From positions 37,852,654 through 37,916,653 of the forward strand of contig CP154957.1 in assembly GCA_039621445.1 (NCBI GenBank): DNA of 64,000 bases. Direction: 5' to 3'. Under the pieces are notes generated by a model that saw nothing but the letters and a program-made list of their open reading frames with translations, made no database searches and was not told the DNA's origin. Origin of the DNA: Euglena gracilis (lineage: Eukaryota > Euglenida > Euglenophyceae > Euglenales). Positions 1 to 10,599 of this stretch are shown here, piece by piece. The first letter of the stretch is position 1. Each line of letters opens with the position of its first letter. The translations under genes and the position numbers were made by a program.

Positions 1-99
1 TGTATGTATGTATGTATGTATGTATGTATGTATGTATGTATGTATGTATGTATGTATGTATGTATGTATGTATGTATGTATGTATGTATGTATGTATGT
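1..99. repeat. (TATG)n microsatellite
   Basis: About 24 perfect copies of the tetranucleotide TATG run in from the window edge. The MYVC-repeat reading frames it opens on both strands are by-products of the 4-nt period and are not genes. Confidence 0.97.
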
Positions 100-1439
100 C
101 CACCCCGACGTCGTACCGCTTCACTGTCAGCGGGGTGGTGAACATCTTTCCTGCCAGCTATCAGGAAAGATGGCCAAGAGTACGACAACCTCCCCATTTT
201 TTCCTTCTCGTCGTACACATTTTTTCCCGCTCCACAATGACGGATGCCACCGGAACGCAATGCCTTTTCACTCATTGTCCCTTTTTTAGTTTCTATTTTT
301 CATAACCAATGCTTGCATTCTTTGTTTGTCCCTTGGAAACTGCCCTGTGGAAGATGGTTGTTTCCCATTTTTCAGTGAGCCCGATTGAATTTGCGCCTAC
401 CCAGTTTGCTCGTTGTCAACTTTATAGCAAACGCTTGCCGTCGCTCACGGGGGGACATAGTCTGACCTAATTCCTTTCCTATTGCGGCATTTTCAAGCCC
501 AACCAATTACCGGCGTTCCGTTGGATGTATTTTCATTTTGTATGTGATTATGATGCTCTGCAAGAATGAGCTCCACGTTTTTGTAATAAAAAAAAATTGC
601 AAGTCTACCACAGCCAGTCCATGAGTTCGGAGTTGGTGTGGCACTCAGCTTTAACCTCGGAACACCTGGTGGGGCCATCCTTCCAAAATCTCTGAATCTG
701 GCGAAAGTTCTTTTCTTCGTGGAAAATGACAAAAAAACGTGATGGCCATTTCAGCCGAGGTGAAGATAGCCCATGCGTACGTCATTGTACACTGGTTTCC
801 AGCTGTTTCAGCACTGCAACTCTAAAGACCTGCCTCCCAGATGGTTTTTTTTCCCACCCCAACTCTCTCTTATCCCAGACAAAACTAAAACGTTCGAGCC
901 GCAGCAGCCTGGTATTTTTTGTTGTTAAATTTGTGGGTGCAATGCCTCCAATCCCAGCTTTACATACCACAGAAAACACAACCTTACATTGGCGTCCCCA
1001 AATCGCCTGTGAATTTCTTCAGTCAGCCAAATGGTTTGCAAGCAAGCTGAATAGTTATGCCAGTGCCGCTGGTGCATCCTCTTTCGCCTTCGCTCTCACT
1101 TAATATTTACTTCCGCGCACTCCTGCCCCAGCCCGATCCCTTTGCCTTACTTGTTTCCCAGTCTCTTTCCTTTGCAGTGTCCGTTCCAGCATCCGTTTTC
1201 TTCTGACCCTGCTCCATCGTCCAACCCTGCCGCATCCGTTCCCCTCTCTCCTGCCGAGCCTGTTTCAGCATCAGTTGCCACCCCTCCAGTGCCAATCCAT
1301 CCGTACCTGTCTCAGCATCAGCTGCCTCCCCTCCCCTCCAGTGCCAATCCATCCGTACCTGTCTCAGCATCCGCTGCCACCCCCCTCCGGTTCCACCCCA
1401 TCCGTCTTTGGCTCGACCTCCGACGCCACCTCTCCTTAG
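100..1439. other. No recognisable feature
   Basis: Unique sequence without a reading frame I recognise. The part from 1281 to 1383 holds an imperfect direct duplication of a C-rich sequence (GTGCCAATCCATCCGTACC in both copies). A polypyrimidine-rich character near 1130-1440 leads into the next minisatellite. Confidence 0.6.
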
Positions 1440-1990
1440 CCAGGTCCAAGTCCCTGGCTGTTCCAGGTCGAGGTCCAGGTCCAGGTCCCAGGACCCAGTT
1501 CCAGGGGTCCCAGGTCCCTGGTCCAGGTCCTCAGTCCCATTCCCGTCCCTGGCCATGTCCCAGGCTGTCCCAGGTCGAGGTCCAGGTCCAGGTCCAGGTC
1601 CCAGGACCAAGTTCCAGGGGTCCCAGGTCCCAGGTCCAGGTCATAGGTCCAGGTGCTGTCCCTGGCCGTGTCCCAGGCTGTCCCAGGTCGAGGTCCAGGT
1701 CCAGGTCCCAGGACCCAGTTCCAGGGGTCCCGGGTCCCAGGTCCAGGTCATAGGTCCAGGTCCCGTCCCTGGCCGTGTCCCAGGCTGTCCCAGGTCGAGG
1801 TCCAGGTCCAGGTCCCAGGTCCAGTTCTATGGGTCCCAGGTCCCAGGCCCAGGTCATAGGTCCAGGTCCTGTCCCTGGCCGTGTCCCAGGCTGTCCCAGG
1901 TCGAGGTCCAGTTCCAGGTCCCAGGTCCCAGTTCCAGGGGTCCCAGGTCCCAGGTCCAGGTGCTAGGTCCAGGTCCCATCCCTGGCTGTG
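1440..1990. repeat. CAGGTC minisatellite with higher-order repeat
   Basis: Built on the hexamer CAGGTC/CAGGTCC. A higher-order unit of roughly 105-115 bp, each containing CAGGCTGTCCCAGGTCGAGG, recurs about five times (near 1457, 1560, 1676, 1782, 1889). Long proline/serine-rich frames open on both strands only because of the period. Confidence 0.93.
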
Positions 1991-4900
1991 TCCCCCCACG
2001 CTTGTGGCGTGCCTCTCAGCACCCGCTACTTCCCATCCAATTCCTCCTACCTGTCTGGTTCCCTTCCCACACCATCGGAACCAGTCAAGGCGGAGGCATT
2101 CTGGGATGCAATGCCGTCTGGTGATTCGGTGTTTCATATTTTTTAGCCGGCACATCAGAGTTCGATGCATTTAAGCAGTGCTAAACCCGAGGCATCCACA
2201 GAAGAGTTTGTTTTTCAGTGGGGGCCACTGCCAACTGCAGCAGTTTCAAGATATTTTTGGCTGATAAACATAGCACTGTTTCGCCCTCAAAATGAGCTTT
2301 TCCCAGGGCATGGCAAAACGTTTTCCCCACAATTCCGCACTCCAGGCTGCGTGTTCTTCGGTTGTTGAGTCAGTATCTGTGTCTCCCAGGGAGTTTCTTT
2401 TTCTTCCCCTGTTATGATAGGACCTGCAGTGGTGTTCAGGTGGTTGCTCTGGAAGAGGTCCGTACAACAACCACCCCAACGGATCCTCGGACATGGTTCT
2501 TTCCTAGTGGGAGATGTGGGTTGGGCCTGCATGAAAAGCATAGATACATCTTGCAAGATATATGGATTACCTCCACCGCCTCCTCGAGCCCTGCATCGCA
2601 CTCTCCCTGTCCCCTTACCCCCTGCCACAAGCGGACGTGGGGCGCTTCTTGCAAGCCCTTCGTTTGACGGGTGCCTGCGGTGCTGAGGCTCCATCCAAGC
2701 GCCTTATTCCCCCTCCTCATCTCACGCACCCACCCCCTGCCACCTCCCTCCAGATCGCCATCCGATGGCGGACCAGGCGCGGCGAAGTGGAGTGCATCGG
2801 GACGCCCTGGTGCCATCATCGGCTGCACCCCCCGATATTCTTTTGTTACCGGTGTGTGGTTTTAGGCGCACCTGCGGGCGGCAGGGCCAGTCCATCTCTG
2901 CTCTGCAGCAGAAGACAACAATATTCCCCACATCCTCCGGATTCACCGTCGATTTGCCCTGCCCAGAGGGAACATGCCTGCCCTAGTGTACCCCTCTATT
3001 TTAGGATGTTGCGAGCGGCATGGTAACAATTTTCTTTTGTTACCCTCCTTGTCCAATTGTGTTGTGAACCCTGGCCATCTCCTCTGGTCTAAGGGGGGTT
3101 CTTCAGCCCTGGCTTTCGCTCAGGAAAAAGCCCCGCCTGCTCAGTGGTAGCAAACTGGATTGTCAACTGGGCGCCCACAAACTCTGAGGAAAGCTCTCGG
3201 TCCAAGAAAGACGTTCTTTCTGCTTCTTTTTTTTTTTTTGCTTTTTCCCATATAGGGAAAATATACAAGTTTCACTTGTCGCAGAGGAAGGACCTTCACC
3301 ATCGAAACCGACTACATTTTGGCCAGTGCACCCCACCCCTGGAAAGGCCAGGATAAATGTTTCCCACCAAGAAATTCAACGCTTCGGGCAGTGGTCGTGC
3401 ATTTAGCCCTTCCTGGTGCTTTCTCTCTGGCCAAAGAGAGTACCGCCCAATTCTCGCTGGTCAGTGCAGCAAAAAACTGCTATACTAAACCGCTGGATAC
3501 TTCTGAATTTTTTTGCAGTTTTTCTTCCCCTGATGACTTCATTCGTATCAAATTGGCCGAGCTTCACTCATTGAATTGTTCCCCAGTCTACATAGCCATG
3601 CGATTATGCAGAGAGGCCGCATGCACCCCCCGTATGAACGCTGCAAGGGGAGGGGGGATTAGCCTCCTAGAGTTCAACTGGTTGCCGTGGATCAGGAGGT
3701 GAATAACCGTGTTTGCCCCCTGAGTTCGGTCTCCAGAAGGCAGCAACCTAAGGGGTTTCCATGAACAATGTATCTCCCGACTTCCTCTTTGCCCAATTCA
3801 GAAGGATTTTGTCCTTTCAGGATATCCGACCTGTCAGTGTCTTTCTCCCATTGCACCCAGAGGAATTTTATGCGTGCCTTCGACGTTGGGCACAGAGTAA
3901 GTAAGGAGCACGACATCCCCACATGGGGTTTGCCTTATGGGTGAAAGGGGTGTTAGGCAACACACCCCATCATTCGGGGGGGGATCGCAGACGAACCCCC
4001 CCCAACAGGTGTTTGCAACCTCCCAGCAGGGTCTGAAAGTGGCGTAGGGTCGACCCATGGTTTGTCATCTCTTTCACCACGGGAGATGTGGTGTGTAACA
4101 GACCACGGCAGGCATTGACGATGTCCCCACCTCCGTGCTCTGTTCATCGTTCACCCCTCTGGGCAGTATGGGAGATTCCAGGCACATGGCCACAAAGGCT
4201 TCATCATGGGGATGCTTCATTTGTTGTGGACTAGGCTTTTTTGTCGTTACTTCGGAAGAAGTCCCCCACCGGGTTCCTCCAAAGCAGTCGGCCCATAGCC
4301 TTGGAGTCCGCTTTGCGTAAATTGGAGGCCTCTACATTTTTCACCCGAGTGGCAACTCGTGCAGAGATGTCAGGTTTTTTTCTCTCTTTTTGCAACCTCA
4401 GAAGAGAGGATTCTCCCTGCATTCCATTTTTTTTTTCAGGCTGTGGACTGCGGGGACTGGTGTCTCCGCTTCCTCCACCTCCTCCAATTTTTCGCCAACA
4501 CCCCCTTTTTGGCCCAACAACCCCCTTAGCAGTAACCCAAGTCAGAGCTCAAGGTGCCAGCCCAGGGATGAGGTAATCCATCTGTCTGAAGGTGATGAGG
4601 TCGAGCGCCTTGCGACAGCGGCGCTCTGGCCCCCAAGAGGATGAACCGACACCAGCATTTTCTTTGATGACAGTCGGTTGTTCGTTCACTCCGAAACGGG
4701 GGCGGGAGGAATACCAATGTGAACATAGCAACAAGGGTGGGGACAGTGGTCAACCCCCACAAACTGAAAGTGTATAATCTGGAGTGGCCATTTGACGGTG
4801 TAGCGTGTCTTGTTGCGCTATGAGCCTGAAGTCTGCTCCGCATCCTGGCTTGACCTGGGCTTGCCCAGGTCGGCTTAGCAACTGCCATGGGGAAAGCACC

Positions 4901-7332
4901 TTGTGGGTTTTTATGACACTTCAAGAAAAGCATGACTTTTAGTGCAAGCACAATCACACACCATTCACCCGACCCCATGCTGCCTCAGCGGGTTTTTTTT
5001 TTTTGCTTGCGATGTGCCACTTGGTGACTACAGGGTTGCAGCTTTGCCATTGACGGATGAATGGCTGGTGAAAGTTCAGAGGCAAATGTAAAGGGATGTG
5101 CATGAATTTGGCTGGTCGGTTGCCATGGTTTCCACATCTGTTGCTTTTGAGGCCAAGGGGGTAGGGCTGGTCTCAGTTACCCTCCAGTAGCTCATTGGAC
5201 GGTTGGTGGACCCAAGTGTAAACAGAGGCAATGCAAACCTACAATGTGTGTATCTCTGCCCTTCTGGCCAAGATGTGGTTTTCACACCAGGTCAAAACGA
5301 GTTGGTGTGACCAAGCTTCCCTACATCAGGTAGCTGATTCTCGGGATATTTCCTGGTTCCCCACCACATGTGAAGAACCCCCGACCTTCCCCTAGGAGAA
5401 GGAAATACCGTGTGATCGGGTAACAGCTATATTGATGGGTCTGTCATGGGGTAAATGTTGGTTGTGTCTTGGTAGCCTTCGTCACTGTTGGCTTTCTGGC
5501 CACACCAACTTGGGGTTGTGTGCTGCATGATCCCTCCTCCTGGTTTGACGGATGGTTGGCTGAGGGACCATTAGCCCATTTCCTGTGCATCGCCAAAGGT
5601 AGCGCATTGTCCTCTCTGACATTTCTCAATGCTCCACGCCCAGTCGACAGCCAGCAAAGCCTCGGTCTGCCATAGTAGAGCCACTCATGGTGTTTGTGTT
5701 GGAAGCATTGGCTCACAATGGGACGAGGGGGGGTTTTATTTCTGAGCCACCTGACACTCACGGCTCCACGGTTGCGTCCATGCAAGCCGGTGCTGATGAC
5801 CGTTTCAAGTGTATATTGATTGGTGCCTCGTGTCCCGGCCAAATAATTGCCTGTGTGATGATTACAATAACTACCTCATGATAACATTGGGTCAACCGGG
5901 GGCTTCTTGTTTTTTTAATTGTCCTGCATGGTAGGTCCTGTTGGAATGTTATGCATCGAAGTGGTCCGACATAGCCATGAGCCTACGGTTCCGATCAGCC
6001 CCCTCCCTTCACACATTCAACGGCATTGCCCTTTTGCAAACAAAAGTCGGTCCCCTGGCCCTCCATATTCGCGAGTGCAGCACCTAACTGACAACGGCGG
6101 TTGCAAGGGGACTGAGAGAAATTGTTGAGTCACCCACGCCCCTGGGATGGTCAACGTGCTGCGGAACTCCTGGGAGGGTATGTGTCTTTTACAGGGCAGA
6201 ACCGTCCCCCCATTCCCCCCTTTTTTCAGACGCAGGGATTGCTTCTCTCTGCTGCGGGAGTGTACCTGACTCATTCCGGGTTAGTGGTTCCGGTTGCGGG
6301 TCTGGAAGGTGCCAACATTTCTGCAACCTACCACATCATGTGCACGTCTTTCTACGAGCTTCTCAGCTCAGTGCACGCTGCACACTCATAGGACCTTTTT
6401 CAAAAAACACCGTAAATTCCTGGGGCTGGCAGGACGACGCCCTTGTGGGCTTTGTGGTCCCATTTCTCTCATTCCACTCCACCTTTGGGAGGACTGTGCC
6501 ACTGGGAGGGCCTTGTAGGCCCCAACCTCCAGAGGGCCCCCACACCCTTTTTCTATGTGTCCATGCGGTGCAATCCCCTGCACCTGGGGATGTGATGATT
6601 GCCCTGCCAGTAGATTGAGGGCAGGGCACAGCGGACCGTTGGATTCTGGCCACCAGTATCCCCTCCCATGCCATTTGGTGGAGGCACTCAATGTCCTCCG
6701 CTGATTCGCTACATGCCACGCCTCTTTACCTCAGATGGTCGACATCCCAGGTCACCACCATTGAGGTTTTACTTTTTGTTTTATGTCTGGCGTTTCAAGT
6801 CCCCTCCTTATCCTACAGCACATTGAGCGAAACCCCAAGAGCATGACAGGACTGGTGAGATTGTCCATGTTGTTGGCCCTGCTCCACCAGTCTTAGCGTA
6901 GCTATTAAGGTTCCTTGAAAACTCTGGTGGCCATCACAGCCCTTTTGTAAGAGCGTTTAAGTGGACTCATTACCAGTGGCAGATCACAGGCAAAGTGTCT
7001 TTTACGGTCCGGCAATGCGGCTGGAGGGCAACAAGCACTCTGTCTCACGCCGCGGCGCTGGGTGGACTCTCGGCCAACGGCTTGCCCCTGTCGCGGCAGC
7101 CTTGCTCCGGGCAGTCTACCCAGCACGCCTGGCACAAATGGGGGGGAACCCTGGCCCCGGCGCGGGGCCGGCCTTGGCGGGGCCCCATCCATTGGGCTCC
7201 ACTTGGCAGGGGTTGACGGCATCCATGTCCCTGCAGGCGGGGCTTGGTCGCCTCACTGCCATGGTGGACGGGGAGGGGCCAGACAGTGCATGCTGTGTGA
7301 CCTCCCTGGCCTGGCCACCACACAAAAAAAAA
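1991..7332. other. Unrecognised 5.3 kb stretch
   Basis: Mixed-composition DNA with no repeat array and no frame that I can assign. The many short frames are interrupted every 60-130 codons. A decayed element could lie here: around 5469-5880 the plus-strand frames faintly recall a retroelement RNase H region, but no catalytic acidic residue pattern can be made out. Confidence 0.5.
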
Positions 7333-7841
7333 GTATGTATGTATGTATGTATGTATGTATGTATGTATGTATGTATGTATGTATGTATGTATGTATGTAT
7401 GTATGTATGTATGTACGTACGTACGTACGTACGTACGTACGTACGTACGTACGTATGTATGTATGTATGTATGTATGTATGTATGTATGTATGTATGTGT
7501 GTATGTATGTATGTATGTATGTATGTATGTCTGTCTGTCTGTCTGTATGTATGTTTGTATGTATGTATGTATGTATGTATGTATGTATGTATGTATGTAT
7601 GTATGTATGTATGTATGTATGTATGTATGTATGTATGTATGTATGTATGTATGTATGTATGTATGTATGTATGTATGTATGTATGTATGTATGTATGTAT
7701 GTATGTATGTATGTATGTATGTATGTATGTATGTATGTATGTATGTATGTATGTATGTATGTATGTATGTATGTATGTATGTACGTACGTACGTACGTAC
7801 GTATGTATGTATGTATGTATGTATGTATGTATGTATGTATG
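7333..7841. repeat. (TATG)n microsatellite with TACG and CTGT blocks
   Basis: Over 500 bp of TATG, interrupted by homogeneous blocks of TACG (7413-7453 and 7781-7802) and TCTG (about 7529-7546). The block structure suggests that point variants were copied sideways by slippage. Frames on both strands are artefacts of the period. Confidence 0.97.
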
Positions 7842-8080
7842 GGGGTGGGCCGGGTCACGGGGGGGTCACGGGGGGGTGAGGGGGGGGGGGGCACGGGGGG
7901 GATATGGCCTCCTCTTCAATGTTTCCGGCTTCCGCGACATTTGAAGAAAAAAAAAACTGAAAGCAGTTGTGATTGAAGCACGTGCGTTTGCGGACCCCAA
8001 AATCGGGGGGTGTTCAAATCCGGGTCACGGGGGGGTCACGGGGGGGGGTCACGGGGGGGGGGGTCACGGGGACGACACCC
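7842..8080. repeat. GGTCACGGGGGG cluster
   Basis: Two clusters (7849-7895 and 8022-8075) of the core GGTCAC separated by runs of G, with 120 bp of unique sequence between. The same core appears near 8385-8460, 8935, 10926, 11170, 53817 and 59998, always tied to G/C runs, so it is probably a transposable-element terminus. Confidence 0.75.
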
Positions 8081-8082
8081 CC

Positions 8083-8333
8083 TATGTATGTATGTATGTA
8101 TGTATGTATGTATGTATGTATGTATGTATGTATGTATGTATGTATGTATGTATGTATGTATGTATGTATGTATGTATGTATGTATGTATGTATGTATGTA
8201 TGTATGTATGTATGTGTGTATGTATGTATGTATGTATGTATGTATGTATGTATGTATGTATGTATGTATGTATGTATGCATGCACGTATGTATGTGTGTA
8301 TGTGTGTATGTATGTATGTTTGTACGTATGCAT
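8083..8333. repeat. (TATG)n microsatellite
   Basis: Third TATG tract, with TGTG, TGCA and TACG variants gathered at its right end. Confidence 0.97.
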
Positions 8334-8384
8334 GTTTCGTGACCCCCCTTATATGGCACCCCCTAGAGAGCGTTTTGACCCCCC

Positions 8385-8455
8385 CCCGGGAGACATCCCG
8401 GGGGTCACCCCAGGGGTCACCCCAGGGGTCACCCCAGGGGTCACACCGGGGTCAC
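8385..8455. repeat. GGGGTCACCCCA tandem repeats
   Basis: Five near-perfect copies of a 14-bp self-complementary unit (GGGGTCACCCC), which could form small hairpins. It shares the GTCAC core with the cluster at 7842-8080. Confidence 0.85.
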
Positions 8456-9017
8456 CCCACCTTGCTGCACTGGTGCATGTCAAGTCATGGATTGTGTTGT
8501 GAACAGGCCGTTCAAAATCGCCGTCAGACAGCTTTATCTTTCTTGGTGGGGCCGTCAAATAACCGCCAACCAGGCTTGGGTGGCTCCGTCACGTGCTGAG
8601 GTCGTGGCATGGGTTTTGGAAGCTTGGGAGAAATTGTGTTGAACCCAATTTAAAGGTTGTTTTAAAGCAAGTTGGAAGGTTCATTTATGCAACACATTCC
8701 CCGTTTCGTTTGTTGGAGCACAAGGAGTACAAACACAGGAGAAAACTGCCCGAATGGTGGGTGTGGTGACAGACAATGCGAGCAACATGCAGGGAATTTT
8801 CAAACGGTGAACCTCACCTGGGGGAGGGGGGGTCCAAAATCCCAAAGCTCACCGCCCGATCCCCCCCTAGAGGCTTGGTAGGCGCTGCGGGAGAGTCTGG
8901 ATGACCAAAGCCTACCTAAACTCTGGTGTGTGGGGTGCTACCCCCGTGACCCCCCTGGCACAACTGGATTTGGCTCGTCAATTTGCAGAGGAGGAAGGGT
9001 CAGACGTAGCATGTGAT
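8456..9017. other. No recognisable feature
   Basis: Unique sequence up to the left terminal repeat of the Y1 element; no assignable coding frame. Confidence 0.6.
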
Positions 9018-9056
9018 CTAAAACCGTTAACCGTTCACGGGCTTCCCCACGTGAGG

Positions 9057-9110
9057 AAACGGGGTGCGTTCACGGGTGCGCACTACGGCACCCGTGAACG
9101 GACCCCGTTT
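9057..9110. repeat. Hairpin palindrome, left subterminal of Y1
   Basis: Arms 9057-9079 and 9088-9110 pair over 21 positions with a 2-nt mismatch around an 8-nt loop (GCACTACG). The inner 36 bp recur exactly at 10372-10407. Confidence 0.85.
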
Positions 9111-9124
9111 TCACATATGCGCAC

Positions 9125-9168
9125 CCGTGGTCGGTTCACGGGTGCACGCACGGCAGCCGTGGACGGAA
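9125..9168. repeat. 44-bp direct repeat flanking Y1 gene (left)
   Basis: Identical to 10325-10368. Direct repeats bracketing a recombinase-like gene could be crossover sites, but that is inference. Confidence 0.85.
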
Positions 9169-9369
9169 TTTTGCCTTTAAAAAAGGGAAAATATTTATGC
9201 AGTAGGGAAGAGGATTTGAAACAAATGGCGAACCTGGTGAACTTGAGGGGTGGGGGCAGGAATGCAAGAGGTGGCATAGGGAACTGACACGCGACAAACT
9301 AAATTTCGGTGCGAGGCACATGCTCGCGATGCCTTTCGGCATGGTCAGAGGAACAACGGGACGGATAAC

Positions 9370-10231
9370 TCAACGACAACCCTGACAAATCCACGCTTTT
9401 TTCGGCGCGCGACGCAGCTCAGCACACACAAAATGATACGTCTCGCCACAAACGGAACAACGAACACTTTTGGCTGCACCCACATCCGTGTCACAATTTT
9501 CGCCCGTCCATAATTTGCGGCTTGAAACTTTCGACCACCAACCGACGAAGAACCTCCCCTCGGTATCCGGTGGTGTACCCCAACAAAAGTACATTCCTCC
9601 TTTGGACCCAAAATGGTGTGTTCCCTTCGGCAGCCTTCAAAACTGTGAGCAACTCGTCCGCCTGCAAAACTGTGTTTGTCAACCCACCCTTGGCCTCCAT
9701 TGCCTTTTTGGCCCTTTCGTGCGTGACGAGTGGCTTCATTAACGCATTGAACTGCGGGAACTGGGACACAGACGATGGTACAATGATGGCATAAACGGGA
9801 GCCAATGCCTTGTAAATGTTGCTTACAGCATTTACATAGGTCCGAAAACTGGACACTGGCATGGAGCGAAGGCGCCCATCTTTTCCTGCCTTCTCCTGCC
9901 TTGTCTGGACCCAGGCATCGGCTTCCTGCTGCGTCTTGAAAAGTTCACGAGCATCAACGCACCATCTGGCCCATCCCACCAAAACTTCGTCCAAAGAGCC
10001 AAAAACAATGCCATGCCGGTTGCAAACATCCATATACTCCAAAAAACACTTTACTGCGGCATGGTTCTTGGGGCCCAAGTCACAATTTTGACCACCGGTG
10101 GGGAGACTGCCTAAAAGGGCATCCACTGCAGCAGCTCCTAGGGAGCTGGCACCACGTAAAACAGCCAGAAATTCATCTACGTTGGGGGGGCGGGGCATCT
10201 GTGCTTCCATCATGTTAGCAAAACGCTTCAT
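9370..10231 (-). pseudogene. Tyrosine-recombinase-like / PHD-finger protein (Y1)
   Basis: I start at the ATG at 10231 because a polypyrimidine tract ending in CCCCACAG lies just upstream, as expected for a 3' splice site. The frame 10231-9491 begins with a helical core-binding-like region (motif CFLEYMDVCNRHG, then SSFRTYVNAVSNIYKAL). It ends with RRNVLLLGYTTGYRGEVLRRL, which fits the arginine box of tyrosine recombinases (Arg in GYRGEV). A one-base frame change near 9500 moves into a frame (9594-9370) with a PHD-like cysteine pattern: CSVC, YHFVC, WICQGC. The usual Lys, HxxR and Tyr of the recombinase domain are not visible, so it is truncated or internally deleted. Y3 has the same order of parts. 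Family assignment rests on motif reading only. Confidence 0.5.
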
Positions 10232-10324
10232 CGGACTGTGGGGAAAAGCAGCAGACAGACAGAAACACAAATGTTAAAAACCCCAAAAAATTCAAATTCC
10301 GATCACGGGTAACACCTTGCGCAA

Positions 10325-10368
10325 CCGTGGTCGGTTCACGGGTGCACGCACGGCAGCCGTGGACGGAA
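10325..10368. repeat. 44-bp direct repeat flanking Y1 gene (right)
   Basis: Exact copy of 9125-9168, about 1.2 kb away, same orientation. Confidence 0.85.
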
Positions 10369-10371
10369 ATT

Positions 10372-10407
10372 CCGTTCACGGGTGCGCACTACGGCACCCG
10401 TGAACGG
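10372..10407. repeat. Hairpin palindrome, right subterminal of Y1
   Basis: 36 bp with 14-bp arms (CCGTTCACGGGTGC) around an 8-nt loop, matching the inner part of 9057-9110. Confidence 0.85.
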
Positions 10408-10520
10408 CCAAAGTTCACCCGTGAACGCCAAAAACGAGATTTTTGACCCCCTAGGCATCTCGTTAGGAAGCGCTTGCCTACTGCGAGGAAGCCCGTGAAC
10501 TTGGTTAACGGTTTTAAGAC

Positions 10521-10598
10521 AAAAGCGGGGTCCGATCACGATTCCCGGTGGAGAAACGGGGGGCGCCTACGGCGGAATCGTGATCGGACCCCGCTTTT
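10521..10598. repeat. 25-bp perfect inverted repeat
   Basis: Arms 10521-10545 and 10574-10598 pair without mismatch around a 28-nt loop, directly outside the right end of Y1. GCGGGGTCCGATCACG is the core of the arm. Confidence 0.9.
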
Positions 10599-10599
10599 T

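Larger units (their letters stand above)
9018..10518 (-). mobile_element. YR-PHD element Y1 bounded by TIRs and hairpins
   Basis: Seen: the ends 9018-9046 and 10487-10518 are inverted copies (AAAACCGTTAACC, a 2-nt gap, then GTTCACGGGCTTC). Inside each TIR lies a hairpin palindrome (9057-9110; 10372-10407) built on GTTCACGGGTGC, and inside those is a perfect 44-bp direct repeat (9125-9168; 10325-10368). The only gene, on the minus strand, encodes a tyrosine-recombinase-like protein with a PHD-like finger. The layered order TIR, palindrome, direct repeat, gene, direct repeat, palindrome, TIR points to a compact mobile element of about 1.5 kb. Y2 and Y4 share the TIR-plus-hairpin plan with different repeat sequences. 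Confidence 0.7.

Noticed and set aside
1142-2124. Proline/serine-rich proteins over the CAGGTC minisatellite
   Set aside because: Overlapping open frames on both strands follow from the repeat composition.
5445-5880. Possible DIRS-type RNase H remnant (WGCVLHDPSSWFDGW)
   Set aside because: Only a loose resemblance; catalytic acidic residues and neighbouring RT motifs are not found, and stops interrupt it.
12-8342. Long MYVC/IHTY repeat proteins in the TATG tracts
   Set aside because: The 4-nt period without stops opens frames on both strands; no flanking gene structure.
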